DNA from: Planococcus maritimus
Lineage (GTDB): Bacteria; Bacillota; Bacilli; Bacillales_A; Planococcaceae
Direction of reading: 5' to 3'
Assembly: GCF_001592825.1 (NCBI RefSeq)
Contig: NZ_LTZG01000001.1
Coordinates: 372,001 to 436,000, forward strand
DNA length: 64,000 nt
Shown piece after piece: positions 42,051 to 51,248 of the stretch (position 1 is the stretch's first letter; each line of letters opens with the position of its first letter). A model generated the notes under the pieces. The model ran no database searches. It had not been told where the DNA came from and was given only the letters and a program-made list of their open reading frames with translations. The position numbers and the translations under genes were made by a program.

Positions 42051-43601
42051 TTATACAGGAATGATCGGATGTTTTCGATATGGCAAAGGCAAATCTTTTG
42101 TCGCATAAATCGACAAGCGCTTCGATAATTCGTCGCGAAGTGCATAAGGCGCCACGATTTCATCGACGATAAGCTCTGAAGCCAACCGGTAAATATTAAT
42201 TTCTTCTTTATATTCCTGGTGCTTTTGCTGAACGTAAGCCAAGCGCTCTTTCGGATCTTCAATGGCTTCAATCTTATTGGAGTAAACTGCATTGACGGCC
42301 GCCTCAGGTCCCATAACGGCAATTTGCGCCGTTGGAAGCGCAATACAGACATCAGGCTCAAATGCCGGACCTGCCATAGCATATAAACCAGCGCCGTAGG
42401 CTTTGCGGACAACGACCGAGATTTTCGGCACTGTGGCCGCACTCATCGCGGAGATGAATTTAGCGCCATGGCGGATAATGCCGGCACGTTCGACTTTCGT
42501 CCCGATCATAAATCCGGGTACATCAGCCAAGAACAACAATGGAATCGAGAAAGCATCGCATAAATTAATGAACTTGGCGCCTTTGTCCGCAGAATCTCCG
42601 AACAATACGCCGCCTTTTACTTTCGGTTGATTGGCGATGATGCCAACCACTTGGCCGTCGATTCGGGCAAGGCCGGTGATCAATTCCGGCGCGAACAGCT
42701 TTTTAATGTCGAAGAAACTGCCTTCATCGATCAATTGGTCAATCAATTCGTACATATCAAATGGTGCGTTCTGGTTTTCTGGAATAATTTCTTCCAGGCT
42801 GCGGCCTGCTTTTTTCGCTTTCGCTTCGATTGTTTCAGGCTTGCCAGCAAAGTTCGCCGGGAAAAACGCCATATAGCGGCGCGCTTCTGAAATCGCTTCT
42901 TCTTCTGTCGCAACTAACACATCGCCGACGCCGCTGACAGTACAGTGCATGCGGGCACCGCCCATTTCTTCGAGAGACACTTTTTCGCCGATGACTTTTT
43001 CAGCCATACGCGGCGAGCCCAAATACATGGAAGCGTTGCCTTCGACCATGATGACGATGTCGCAAAATGCAGGGATGTAAGCCCCGCCCGCTGCAGATGG
43101 ACCGAACAACAAGCATACTTGCGGCACCATGCCGGACATGCGCACTTGATTATGGAAAATACGCCCAGCGCCGCGGCGGTTTGGGAACATCTCTAATTGA
43201 TCGGTAATACGTGCTCCTGCAGAGTCGACCAAATACAACATCGGTACTTGCATTTTTTCAGCCGTTTCCTGAATGCGGATGATTTTCTCCACTGTCCGCG
43301 AACCCCACGATCCTGCTTTAACGGTAGAATCGTTCGCCATCACACAAACGGTTTCGCCATTTACTTTGCCGATCGCTGTTACGACTCCATCAGCTGGAAG
43401 ATCTCCCGCTTCGACATTTGCGAAACGGCCGTCTTCAATATAATCGCCTTCATCAAACAACAGCTGTAAGCGGTCTCTGACAAATAATTTATTGCTTTCT
43501 TTCAATTTTTCATGATATTTCTCTTGTCCGCCCGCGAAAATCTTGGAAAGCTTTTCTTCGAGCCGTGTATTATACCCTGTCGTTTCAGTCGTTTTCGTCA
43601 T
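42051..43601 (-). CDS. Acyl-CoA carboxylase, carboxyltransferase (beta) subunit
   Basis: Transfers CO2 from carboxybiotin to an acyl-CoA. The 516-residue protein has both crotonase-fold halves: GPSAAGGAYIPAFCDIVIM near residue 170 (CoA site) and VVRKAYGAGLYAMAGPAFEPD near 415 (carboxybiotin site). It resembles B. subtilis YngE and propionyl-/methylcrotonyl-type enzymes; the substrate cannot be fixed from sequence. The ATG at 43601 has AAGGGGTGG upstream; a GTG three codons earlier lies inside that site. It is third in the unit after biotin carboxylase and biotin carrier genes. Confidence 0.92.
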   Translation of the reverse strand: MTKTTETTGYNTRLEEKLSKIFAGGQEKYHEKLKESNKLFVRDRLQLLFDEGDYIEDGRFANVEAGDLPADGVVTAIGKVNGETVCVMANDSTVKAGSWGSRTVEKIIRIQETAEKMQVPMLYLVDSAGARITDQLEMFPNRRGAGRIFHNQVRMSGMVPQVCLLFGPSAAGGAYIPAFCDIVIMVEGNASMYLGSPRMAEKVIGEKVSLEEMGGARMHCTVSGVGDVLVATEEEAISEARRYMAFFPANFAGKPETIEAKAKKAGRSLEEIIPENQNAPFDMYELIDQLIDEGSFFDIKKLFAPELITGLARIDGQVVGIIANQPKVKGGVLFGDSADKGAKFINLCDAFSIPLLFLADVPGFMIGTKVERAGIIRHGAKFISAMSAATVPKISVVVRKAYGAGLYAMAGPAFEPDVCIALPTAQIAVMGPEAAVNAVYSNKIEAIEDPKERLAYVQQKHQEYKEEINIYRLASELIVDEIVAPYALRDELSKRLSIYATKDLPLPYRKHPIIPV

Positions 43602-43629
43602 TTCTTCCACCCCTTTGGATTCAAATGCC

Positions 43630-43845
43630 TTATTCGCCGAGCGTTACCAATGTGTCCCCTTCGTTGACAAAGCCGCCAACTTCCACATCGATTTTTTCGA
43701 CTTGCCCGCCGAATTCCGCTTCTACGGGAATCTCCATTTTCATAGACTCCAACGTCATAACGGTTTGGCCCGCCGACACTGAATCCCCTTCGTTGACTGC
43801 AATGTTCAAGACCGTTCCGGCCATAGATGCTGTTAGTTGTTTCAT
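43630..43845 (-). CDS. Biotin carboxyl carrier protein of acyl-CoA carboxylase
   Basis: A 71-residue stand-alone biotinyl domain that carries CO2 between the carboxylase and carboxyltransferase. The biotinylation motif is ESMKME, with Ser in place of the common Ala, as in the B. subtilis YngHB type. Flanking glycines (AGTVLNIAVNEGDSV, FVNEGDTLVTLGE) form the hammerhead fold. GGAGG precedes the ATG, which overlaps the biotin carboxylase stop (ATGA). Confidence 0.92.
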   Translation of the reverse strand: MKQLTASMAGTVLNIAVNEGDSVSAGQTVMTLESMKMEIPVEAEFGGQVEKIDVEVGGFVNEGDTLVTLGE

Positions 43846-45191
43846 ACTGTTTTTTCCTCCTTTTGTTGTGTAAGCCACTGAGCTAATACAGCGGTCGCGT
43901 AATTTCCATTAACAAATGATGTTGATTCAATAAAGCGGTCAAAGAGCGGCAAATTGGTCTTCACGCCTTCAATTACCGTTTCATCGAAGAACGTTCTGGA
44001 TTTCTCCAGCACCTCTTCCCGTGTAGCACCTGTCAACACCACTTTGGCAATCATGGGATCGTAAAAAGGCGTTACTTTATTGCCTTCTTCGTATCCTGTC
44101 TCGATGCGTGCCCCTGCGCCCCACTTCAAGACAGATAATGTCCCAGGCGATGGGAAGAAAGTTTTTGGGTCTTCCGCATAAATGCGATATTCAATCGAGT
44201 GGCCTTTTGACTGGATGGTATCTTGCGCAGGCAAGGATTCGCCCCTGGCCACAAGAATTTGCCATTCGACCAAGTCAACGCCTGTCACTTCTTCTGTAAT
44301 TGGATGTTCCACTTGCAGACGCGTGTTCATTTCCAGGAAGTAAAAGTCGTTGTTTTCATCGACAATGAATTCGACCGTTCCGGCATTCGTGTAACCGACT
44401 GCGCGTGCCGCTTGGACAGCTGCTTCGCACAGCTTGACTCTTACGGATTCCGGTAAATCCGGTGATGGCGATTCCTCGATAACTTTTTGATTGCGGCGCT
44501 GCACAGAGCAATTGCGCTCGAACAAATGAACGATATTGCCTGACTCATCCCCGAAGATCTGCACTTCGATGTGACGTGCATTGGCGATGAACTTTTCTAA
44601 ATAGACAATATCATCTCCAAAATACGCCTTTGCACGATTCTTGACCGAATCGAACTGTTGAGTGAGCGCTTGCTCACTTTCACACAACACCATGCCGATG
44701 CCGCCGCCTCCTGCACTCGCTTTTAACATCAGCGGATAACCGATCTCTTTTGCTGCCAAGACAGCCGCATCAATATCTGATACCCCTTCAGCTGTCCCTG
44801 GCACGACCGGCACGCCTGCTTGCTTCATCGTGCGCCGCGAGCCGAGCTTATCACCCATCGTCTCGATGACTTCAGCTTTCGGGCCGATGAAGAGGAGTCC
44901 CGCTTCTATGACTTTTCGCGCAAAATCAGCGTTTTCCGATAATAGCCCGTAGCCCGGATGGATTGCATCTGCTTGGCGTTCCAAGGCTTCTTCAATGATT
45001 TTGTCTGCTTGTAAATAAGACTGTGCGACCGGATTCGGGCCGATCGCTGCCGCTTCTGTCGCTTCACTCACATAAGGCAGTTCCCCATCCGCCTCTGAAT
45101 GGATTGCAACGGTTTCGATGCCGAGGCGGTCGCATGTGCGAATTATTCGACGCGCAATTTCGCCCCGGTTGGCAATCAGGATTTTTTTCAT
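43842..45191 (-). CDS. Acyl-CoA carboxylase, biotin carboxylase subunit
   Basis: ATP-grasp enzyme that carboxylates biotin with bicarbonate. The 449-residue chain begins KKILIANRGEIARRIIRTC, has the glycine loop KASAGGGGIGM, ERNCSVQRRNQKVIEESPSP and the substrate-binding EMNTRLQVEHPITEEVTG. It covers only the biotin carboxylase domains, with the carrier supplied by the next gene. A consensus cre site lies about 50 bases upstream. Confidence 0.94.
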   Translation of the reverse strand: MKKILIANRGEIARRIIRTCDRLGIETVAIHSEADGELPYVSEATEAAAIGPNPVAQSYLQADKIIEEALERQADAIHPGYGLLSENADFARKVIEAGLLFIGPKAEVIETMGDKLGSRRTMKQAGVPVVPGTAEGVSDIDAAVLAAKEIGYPLMLKASAGGGGIGMVLCESEQALTQQFDSVKNRAKAYFGDDIVYLEKFIANARHIEVQIFGDESGNIVHLFERNCSVQRRNQKVIEESPSPDLPESVRVKLCEAAVQAARAVGYTNAGTVEFIVDENNDFYFLEMNTRLQVEHPITEEVTGVDLVEWQILVARGESLPAQDTIQSKGHSIEYRIYAEDPKTFFPSPGTLSVLKWGAGARIETGYEEGNKVTPFYDPMIAKVVLTGATREEVLEKSRTFFDETVIEGVKTNLPLFDRFIESTSFVNGNYATAVLAQWLTQQKEEKTV

Positions 45192-45240
45192 GTATGAAAT
45201 ACCCCCTAAGTTTTCTCCCTTCTATAGCATATACGAATTT

Positions 45241-45254
45241 TGTAAGCGATTTCA
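45241..45254. promoter_or_regulatory. Catabolite-responsive element (cre) for CcpA
   Basis: TGTAAGCGATTTCA matches TGWAANCGNTNWCA at every position on both strands. On the minus strand it lies just upstream of an extended -10 element TGCTATAGA, overlapping the expected -35 region of the carboxylase promoter. This placement suggests repression in preferred sugars. Confidence 0.8.
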
Positions 45255-45326
45255 ACTATTCAAAAAAATTTTTTCCATAATGTTCCGCCTATTCTGTATC
45301 AACACAAGCCGGAGCCGTCGTTTTTA

Positions 45327-45352
45327 CTAAAAAATCCCCCGTAGGAGATTTA
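45327..45352 (-). terminator. Terminator after the crotonase gene
   Basis: Minus-strand AAATCTCC/GGGGATTT stem with TACG loop and six T, overlapping the stop region. Confidence 0.75.
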
Positions 45353-46102
45353 TTTTTTGCTTTTATTCAAGAATCTGTCTACTGCTTGATGATGCTCATC
45401 TTGTGCCCATAACCGAGCGCATTCCTCGATTTCCTGGTCGACCCGTTGTTTTAAATTCGTTTCCTGCCATTTACGAATAGCCATCGCTTTATACGCACGG
45501 TGCACAGACGGCAGGATGCGGTTCATCGATGCCAAGAATCGATCGATATCAAGGTCATCTTCGACGATAGCCGTTGCCCAGCCATTATCCAGCAATTCGG
45601 CTGACGAATAAGCACGGGAATCTGCGAGCATTTTAAGAGCCGCATCATGCTTAATCGTTTCAAACAAATAAGTACCTCCGCCCCATCCGCTCGTGATCGC
45701 CAATGTGCCTTGAATAAACCCGCATTTGGCATGGCTTTTGACCAGCCGGTAATCGCAAGCGGTCGCAATCTCACAGCCGCCACCAACTGCCATGCCGTTA
45801 ATGAGTGCGATGACCGGGACGGGAATCGTTTTGATGCGATACAACGCTTCTCCCATTCGGTTGAGCATCGGCCAAGCTTGCTGTTCGGTCTTCAGTTCAT
45901 GGAACACAGACAAGTCTCCGCCTGAACAAAATGCCTGCTCACCTGTTGCGGTGATGATGACAAAGCGGATGTCTTGTTCCCTTGCGCGGACAGCCAGTTC
46001 TTCCAAGCCTACCATTACTTGTTCGTTGACGGCATTGCGGATATGCGGCCGGTCGATGGTAAAAGTCAGTATTCCATCATGATTTTCAATTGTATATGCC
46101 AT
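45350..46102 (-). CDS. Enoyl-CoA hydratase/isomerase (crotonase) family protein
   Basis: The 250-residue crotonase fold has the CoA-binding FCSGGDLSVFHEL and oxyanion-hole ALINGMAVGGGCEIATACDYRL motifs. The first catalytic Glu is kept (GGGCE), but the segment that normally reads PExxLG is IQGTLA, so the second hydratase Glu is Gln. That argues against simple enoyl-CoA hydration and leaves isomerase or decarboxylase chemistry possible. The ATG at 46102 follows GAGGTGAG; an upstream GTG is within that site. It lies between rpmF and the carboxylase unit, with its own terminator. Confidence 0.85.
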   Translation of the reverse strand: MAYTIENHDGILTFTIDRPHIRNAVNEQVMVGLEELAVRAREQDIRFVIITATGEQAFCSGGDLSVFHELKTEQQAWPMLNRMGEALYRIKTIPVPVIALINGMAVGGGCEIATACDYRLVKSHAKCGFIQGTLAITSGWGGGTYLFETIKHDAALKMLADSRAYSSAELLDNGWATAIVEDDLDIDRFLASMNRILPSVHRAYKAMAIRKWQETNLKQRVDQEIEECARLWAQDEHHQAVDRFLNKSKK

Positions 46103-46150
46103 GGTTTTGCTCACCTCAGGTTTTATTTTACCTGTTTTTAAGCAAATGAA

Positions 46151-46193
46151 AAAGGTTATCCGGAGCCATGGCCTCCAGATAACCTTTTTCTTA
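46151..46193 (-). terminator. rpmF terminator
   Basis: Long near-perfect stem AAAAAGGTTATCTGGAGGCC/GGCTCCGGATAACCTTTTT-like, T-rich on both sides, just after rpmF. Confidence 0.88.
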
Positions 46194-46205
46194 GCAAATA
46201 CTGTT

Positions 46206-46382
46206 TTATTTGCTAGCTACTACTTCTTTGCCTTTGTATGATCCACATGCTTTGCAGACATGGTGAGCCAATTTACTTTCGCCACAGCTTGGGCACGCTA
46301 CCATACCAGGTACGGAAAGCTTGAAATGCGTACGGCGTTTTCTTTTAGCGGTTTTGGATGTTCTTCTGAACGGTACAGCCAT
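46206..46382 (-). CDS. rpmF: 50S ribosomal protein L32
   Basis: A 58-residue ribosomal protein starting [22 protein letters not shown]. Two CxxC pairs (CPSCGE and CKACGSY) form the zinc-ribbon of the C+ type. The ATG at 46382 is the family start. ylbN lies directly upstream, the usual arrangement. Confidence 0.97.
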   Translation of the reverse strand: MAVPFRRTSKTAKRKRRTHFKLSVPGMVACPSCGESKLAHHVCKACGSYKGKEVVASK

Positions 46383-46406
46383 TGGTGACACCTCCTTACA
46401 GTGATT

Positions 46407-46943
46407 CTATTCATCTGTCTGATCGAAATACTTGGCTAAATCAGCCAGTCTTGGATCCGGTTTTGATTGTGCTTCTTCCTTCTCAGCTTGAACTTCTTCG
46501 TCTGACAAATAAGACCAGTCATTGCCGCCTTTGATGACGGTTTGTTCCGAGTCTTCCTTAAAGACCTGTATAGGCACTTCAAGGGCGATCAGCTCTTCTA
46601 AAATCGGCTGAAGATTGATAACTTCAGTCGTTACAGTGTGAACGTATTCGTTCTCGCCTTCTTCGCGGCCTTTTTCAGACCAATCGAAGATTTCCACAGT
46701 GTCGATGCTGATCGGATATTCGACATCTTCCCAAGTTCTTGCACAGGGCAGCGTTAGCGTCCCTTCAAGATGAAGCATGCACGTCATTTGTTGCGAACCA
46801 ATCGTACAGTGTCCTGTGACGTGTATAGGAGATACGGCGCGAATATCACTATTGCGCTTTTTCGCCTCATCCAATTGAACATACTGGTCAATTGGCATCC
46901 CGTCGTTACGATACTTTTGTAGCTGTTGAATCGCTATTTTCAT
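46407..46943 (-). CDS. ylbN: YceD/DUF177 family protein YlbN
   Basis: A 178-residue protein of the YceD family, which is almost always encoded directly before rpmF and is linked to 23S rRNA accumulation in E. coli and plants. It contains the conserved MTCMLHLEGTLTLPCARTWEDV with two Cys and an acidic C-terminus ending DPRLADLAKYFDQTDE. A consensus promoter lies upstream, so ylbN-rpmF form one transcript. Confidence 0.9.
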   Translation of the reverse strand: MKIAIQQLQKYRNDGMPIDQYVQLDEAKKRNSDIRAVSPIHVTGHCTIGSQQMTCMLHLEGTLTLPCARTWEDVEYPISIDTVEIFDWSEKGREEGENEYVHTVTTEVINLQPILEELIALEVPIQVFKEDSEQTVIKGGNDWSYLSDEEVQAEKEEAQSKPDPRLADLAKYFDQTDE

Positions 46944-46971
46944 AAGTAATCACCTCAAGACAACAAAGTTG

Positions 46972-47000
46972 ATTATATAATGTAGAACAAACGATGTCAA
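46972..47000 (-). promoter_or_regulatory. Consensus sigma-A promoter for ylbN-rpmF
   Basis: TTGACA (46995-47000), 17-base spacer, TATAAT (46972-46977): a perfect match to both hexamers and spacing, consistent with high ribosomal protein expression. Confidence 0.93.
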
Positions 47001-47009
47001 GAAAAAATC

Positions 47010-47039
47010 TTGTCACCATAATTCGCTCATCGTTATACT
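47010..47039 (+). promoter_or_regulatory. Promoter for tmcAL
   Basis: TTGTCA (47010-47015), 18-base spacer, TATACT (47034-47039), 32 bases before the tmcAL ATG and divergent from the ylbN promoter. Confidence 0.75.
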
Positions 47040-47070
47040 AGAATTAATCATACCAAAAGAAGGTGCTGTA

Positions 47071-48285
47071 ATGAAAGCGACAGGAATCGTTGTTGAATAT
47101 AACCCTTTTCATAATGGTCATTTGCATCACGCGGCAAAAGCAAAAGAACAGTTAGGCGCTGACATCGTCATAGCCGTCATGAGCGGTCAGTTTCTTCAGC
47201 GTGGGGAGCCTGCGTTTGCCGACAAATGGACGCGTACGGAAATGGCATTGTCAGCCGGCGTTGATGTAGTCATTGAACTGCCCTATGCTTTTGCAACGGC
47301 ACAGGCTTCTGAGTTTGCGCGAGGTGCTATCGAATTGCTCGATGCGGCTGGATGTTCTTCTTTTTGCTTCGGGAGCGAGCAAGGCACAATAGAACCGTTT
47401 TTAAAGAGCCTGGAACTATTGAGCACAGAAAGAGAGCGCTACAACCAGATTATCCACGATAGGATCCAGACAGGAATCAGCTACCCGAAAGCGCTGAACG
47501 ATGCTTACTTGACTTTGACAAAAGGCAGTGAGGATTATGCCGATTTGACCAAACCGAACAATATTCTTGGCTATCATTATATCGAAGCCGCTCACAAGCT
47601 CAACAGTCCGATAAAACCATTGACGATCCAGCGCATCGGTGCAGGCTATCATGACCCACTAGAGCCCGGTGTCGCGATTGCCAGTGCGACCGGTATCCGC
47701 AATGCCTTTTTTGAAGGTGAAGAGCTCACCCAACTCTCGCCTTATTTGCCTTCGAGCAGTATTCGACTGCTTGAACGTGTTCACTCGGAGCAGCAAGGCT
47801 TTGTCGATTGGCAAAGATTTTATCCGATGCTGCGTTTTACGATTCTACGTGAAGGGCCAAAAGCACTTTCCCGTTTTGCCGAAGTGACAGAAGGCATTGA
47901 AAATTTAATCCATGAGGCGGCAAAACGTTCGGAAACCTTCGATGCCTTCATTGACCGGGTGAAAAGCAAACGCTTTACTCGAACGCGCATACAGCGCATG
48001 TTGACGCATATTTTCACTGGCTACACACAACAGGAAGCACAAGCCATTAAACATCCGGAGTATATTCGCTTGCTCGGCATGACACAGCATGGCAGACGTT
48101 ACTTGAACGGACAGAAAAAAGCCATCCCACTCCCTATCATCAGCCGTGCTGCTGATTTGACCGGGAATATGGGACAGCTCGATATTCGCGCCTCAACACT
48201 TTACCTTCAAGCGATTGGCGCAGACTCATTAAAAAAAGAATACACGACACCGCCGATTTACCTGGGCGAAAGTTCCGACAAATAA
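47071..48285 (+). CDS. tmcAL: tRNA(Met) cytidine acetate ligase TmcAL (YlbM)
   Basis: Uses acetate and ATP to form N4-acetylcytidine at the wobble position of elongator tRNA-Met. The 404-residue protein has the nucleotidyltransferase N-terminus GIVVEYNPFHNGHLHHA with the HxGH motif, then MSGQFLQRGEPAFADKW. It is on the plus strand, divergent from ylbN. Its 3' end overlaps that of the convergent ylbL by 28 bases. Confidence 0.94.
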   Translation: MKATGIVVEYNPFHNGHLHHAAKAKEQLGADIVIAVMSGQFLQRGEPAFADKWTRTEMALSAGVDVVIELPYAFATAQASEFARGAIELLDAAGCSSFCFGSEQGTIEPFLKSLELLSTERERYNQIIHDRIQTGISYPKALNDAYLTLTKGSEDYADLTKPNNILGYHYIEAAHKLNSPIKPLTIQRIGAGYHDPLEPGVAIASATGIRNAFFEGEELTQLSPYLPSSSIRLLERVHSEQQGFVDWQRFYPMLRFTILREGPKALSRFAEVTEGIENLIHEAAKRSETFDAFIDRVKSKRFTRTRIQRMLTHIFTGYTQQEAQAIKHPEYIRLLGMTQHGRRYLNGQKKAIPLPIISRAADLTGNMGQLDIRASTLYLQAIGADSLKKEYTTPPIYLGESSDK

Positions 48286-49283
48286 TCGAGTGCCGCATCG
48301 ATGTCGGTGACAGGAACGATCTCCATATCTGTGCCAATTTTCTCTGCCGTCTCTACTGCTAGGTCAAAATTACTTGGCGAGCCAGAGTCGGCCTCATCAT
48401 CCGGTGCAAAAAAGATATCGATATCCGCACGGTCTGCCGCAATGACTTTTTGGTCGATCCCACCGATGCGCCCAACCGTTCCATCGCTCTCCATCGTTCC
48501 GGTGCCGGCAATGTCGTAGCCATGGGTAATATCTTCATCTAGCAATTGATTCAAGATTTCCAGAGTGAACATGAGCCCCGCGGACGGACCACCGATGGCA
48601 TCGGAATCAATCGTAACATTCGGAGTCGTTTCAATTTCCTTGTCTTCTACAAAAGAAATGCCGATGCCCGCGCGCTCAGGCTCTGTCGGCAGTGGGGCGA
48701 GTGTGACTTTTTGCGTGATGGTGCGCTCATCGCGCTCTATCAACAATTCCACTTCATCCCCCACGTTTTTTCCGCTTAGATAATCAAGAAATTCTTCCAT
48801 CGAACCGTAGGCCTGGCCATCAATTTCCAATAACCGGTCTCCAGGGGACAATATCCCAGCAGCAGCCCCGTCTTCTAGCACATTCATGATAAAGACGCCT
48901 TTGCTCAATACTTCATACGGTTTGCCCGCCTCTTCAAAGGCTATTTGCAGCGCATTGACTTGGGAGTCGGACATAAGCTTCAATTGCCTAACATTGTATT
49001 CTTCATCACTTTCATGAGGACTTCTCACTTGTTCCGGGTCCAGCACTTTATAACCTTCCTGGAATTGAGCCATTACGTATAATGCTGGCGTGGCATTGAA
49101 CATGGTAACAGTCATCAGGCTAAGCGTGCCTGCATCATCTTCATCACGCCCTGCCACTTCCACAAGAGGCGATAGCTCATATGCATCTCCCGGGCGTGAA
49201 ATATACGCATCCAGCCGGTAGGAGCTGACAAATACGACAAGCGCCATCACTAGCACAAAAAACCATAGCTTTTTACTTTTCAA
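48258..49283 (-). CDS. ylbL: YlbL/SepM-type PDZ and Lon-like serine protease
   Basis: Membrane-anchored extracytoplasmic protease. The 341 residues have an N-terminal anchor (about 5-24), a PDZ domain (about 125-205, with GDRLLEIDGQAYGS) and a Lon S16 protease domain. The catalytic dyad is Ser in GGPSAGLMF and Lys in IGGIDQKVIAA. The streptococcal homologue SepM trims signalling peptides. The start is TTG with GGAGAGGG upstream. The usual neighbours ylbJ and ylbK, expected between coaD and ylbL, are missing. Confidence 0.93.
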   Translation of the reverse strand: MKSKKLWFFVLVMALVVFVSSYRLDAYISRPGDAYELSPLVEVAGRDEDDAGTLSLMTVTMFNATPALYVMAQFQEGYKVLDPEQVRSPHESDEEYNVRQLKLMSDSQVNALQIAFEEAGKPYEVLSKGVFIMNVLEDGAAAGILSPGDRLLEIDGQAYGSMEEFLDYLSGKNVGDEVELLIERDERTITQKVTLAPLPTEPERAGIGISFVEDKEIETTPNVTIDSDAIGGPSAGLMFTLEILNQLLDEDITHGYDIAGTGTMESDGTVGRIGGIDQKVIAADRADIDIFFAPDDEADSGSPSNFDLAVETAEKIGTDMEIVPVTDIDAALDYLSELSPR

Positions 49284-49314
49284 CGCATACCCTCTCCTTT
49301 TTGTTCACACCACA

Positions 49315-50386
<1,072 letters not shown>

Positions 50387-50469
50387 ATTATCGCCTCTTA
50401 CTTTATCATTTTAGTACTGCAAGTGCTGTCCTTAATGTTAGAATGAATTCTGGAAAGGACGTGTTTTAA

Positions 50470-50850
50470 ATGATACAACGTTTTATCGAGCTCGGAGAAG
50501 GGTACGGCGATATATATGAACTTCGCCAATTAATGGAGAGCAATAAAGAAAGGTTCATGCATGGATTCGTTTTCGTTTCAAAAACGAAAGACAGCCAGCC
50601 CGTCGTTTCCGTTGCTGCTGCCTTCCGCCCAGCACTAGAAGGCAATTTCATGCCGATTTATCTATGCAGAGAAGGCATACCCGACGGGTCAAAGCGACTG
50701 GCGGTGTTCGAGGAAACAGTCAAGCAATTAGGCCATGAGCCAATTCGCATGGACGTTAAACATTCCTCGCAATATGCTGACACCAAACTTTATTTTGGCC
50801 ATCTCATTGCCATCCTCAGGCTCAACCATTATATTCCGCCGATGCAATGA
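50470..50850 (+). CDS. Conserved hypothetical protein
   Basis: A 126-residue soluble protein, MIQRFIELGEGYGDIYEL at the start, with a strand-rich middle (FVFVSKTKDSQPVVSVAAAF) and LPIYLCREGIPDGSKR-like sequence. I recognise it as a Bacillales neighbour of rsmD/ylbG that databases sometimes mislabel as methylthioribose kinase, which its size rules out. It lacks membrane segments and known catalytic motifs. Its stop abuts that of convergent ylbG. AAAGGA precedes the ATG. The function is unknown. Confidence 0.72.
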   Translation: MIQRFIELGEGYGDIYELRQLMESNKERFMHGFVFVSKTKDSQPVVSVAAAFRPALEGNFMPIYLCREGIPDGSKRLAVFEETVKQLGHEPIRMDVKHSSQYADTKLYFGHLIAILRLNHYIPPMQ

Positions 50851-51123
50851 TCACAAGCCGATTTTATAATCGTATTCTTTTGCTTTATCCGGCTTGGCGT
50901 TTTCGTATTCCGTTTTAAGGAAAGGACGCTGGGATTCCAGCACTTTCTTGACATACGGCAGTTTGGATAGTTTTTCTTTCGTGGCTTCAATTTTATCCTG
51001 GTCCATATAGACAACAACATATTTCAATTTGCGGGAAATGAAATGGACGTGCCCATACTTCCGCAGCGATTTTGCTTGTTTGAGCTGATGCACATAGACA
51101 ATCAGACCTTGGCGATCATGCAT
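50851..51123 (-). CDS. ylbG: DUF2129 protein YlbG
   Basis: A 90-residue protein matching DUF2129: [36 protein letters not shown]. The predicted fold is a small alpha-beta domain; no activity is known. It is basic overall. AGAGGG precedes the ATG. The order ylbF...ylbG-rsmD-coaD is kept from B. subtilis, with a glycerophosphodiesterase gene inserted. Confidence 0.88.
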   Translation of the reverse strand: MHDRQGLIVYVHQLKQAKSLRKYGHVHFISRKLKYVVVYMDQDKIEATKEKLSKLPYVKKVLESQRPFLKTEYENAKPDKAKEYDYKIGL

Positions 51124-51186
51124 ATCTATCCCTCTTTTCTAAAGTCTAGAATACCATAGGTCTAAAAAAAGCCGCAACCGAATAAA

Positions 51187-51216
51187 CTGACAGCAAGTAG
51201 AGCGTTCCGCTATAAT
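51187..51216 (+). promoter_or_regulatory. Promoter for the glycerophosphodiesterase gene
   Basis: CTGACA (51187-51192), 18-base spacer, TATAAT (51211-51216), 33 bases upstream of the gene. Confidence 0.75.
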
Positions 51217-51248
51217 GTGGATACTACCAAAACAGGAGGTAATACATA

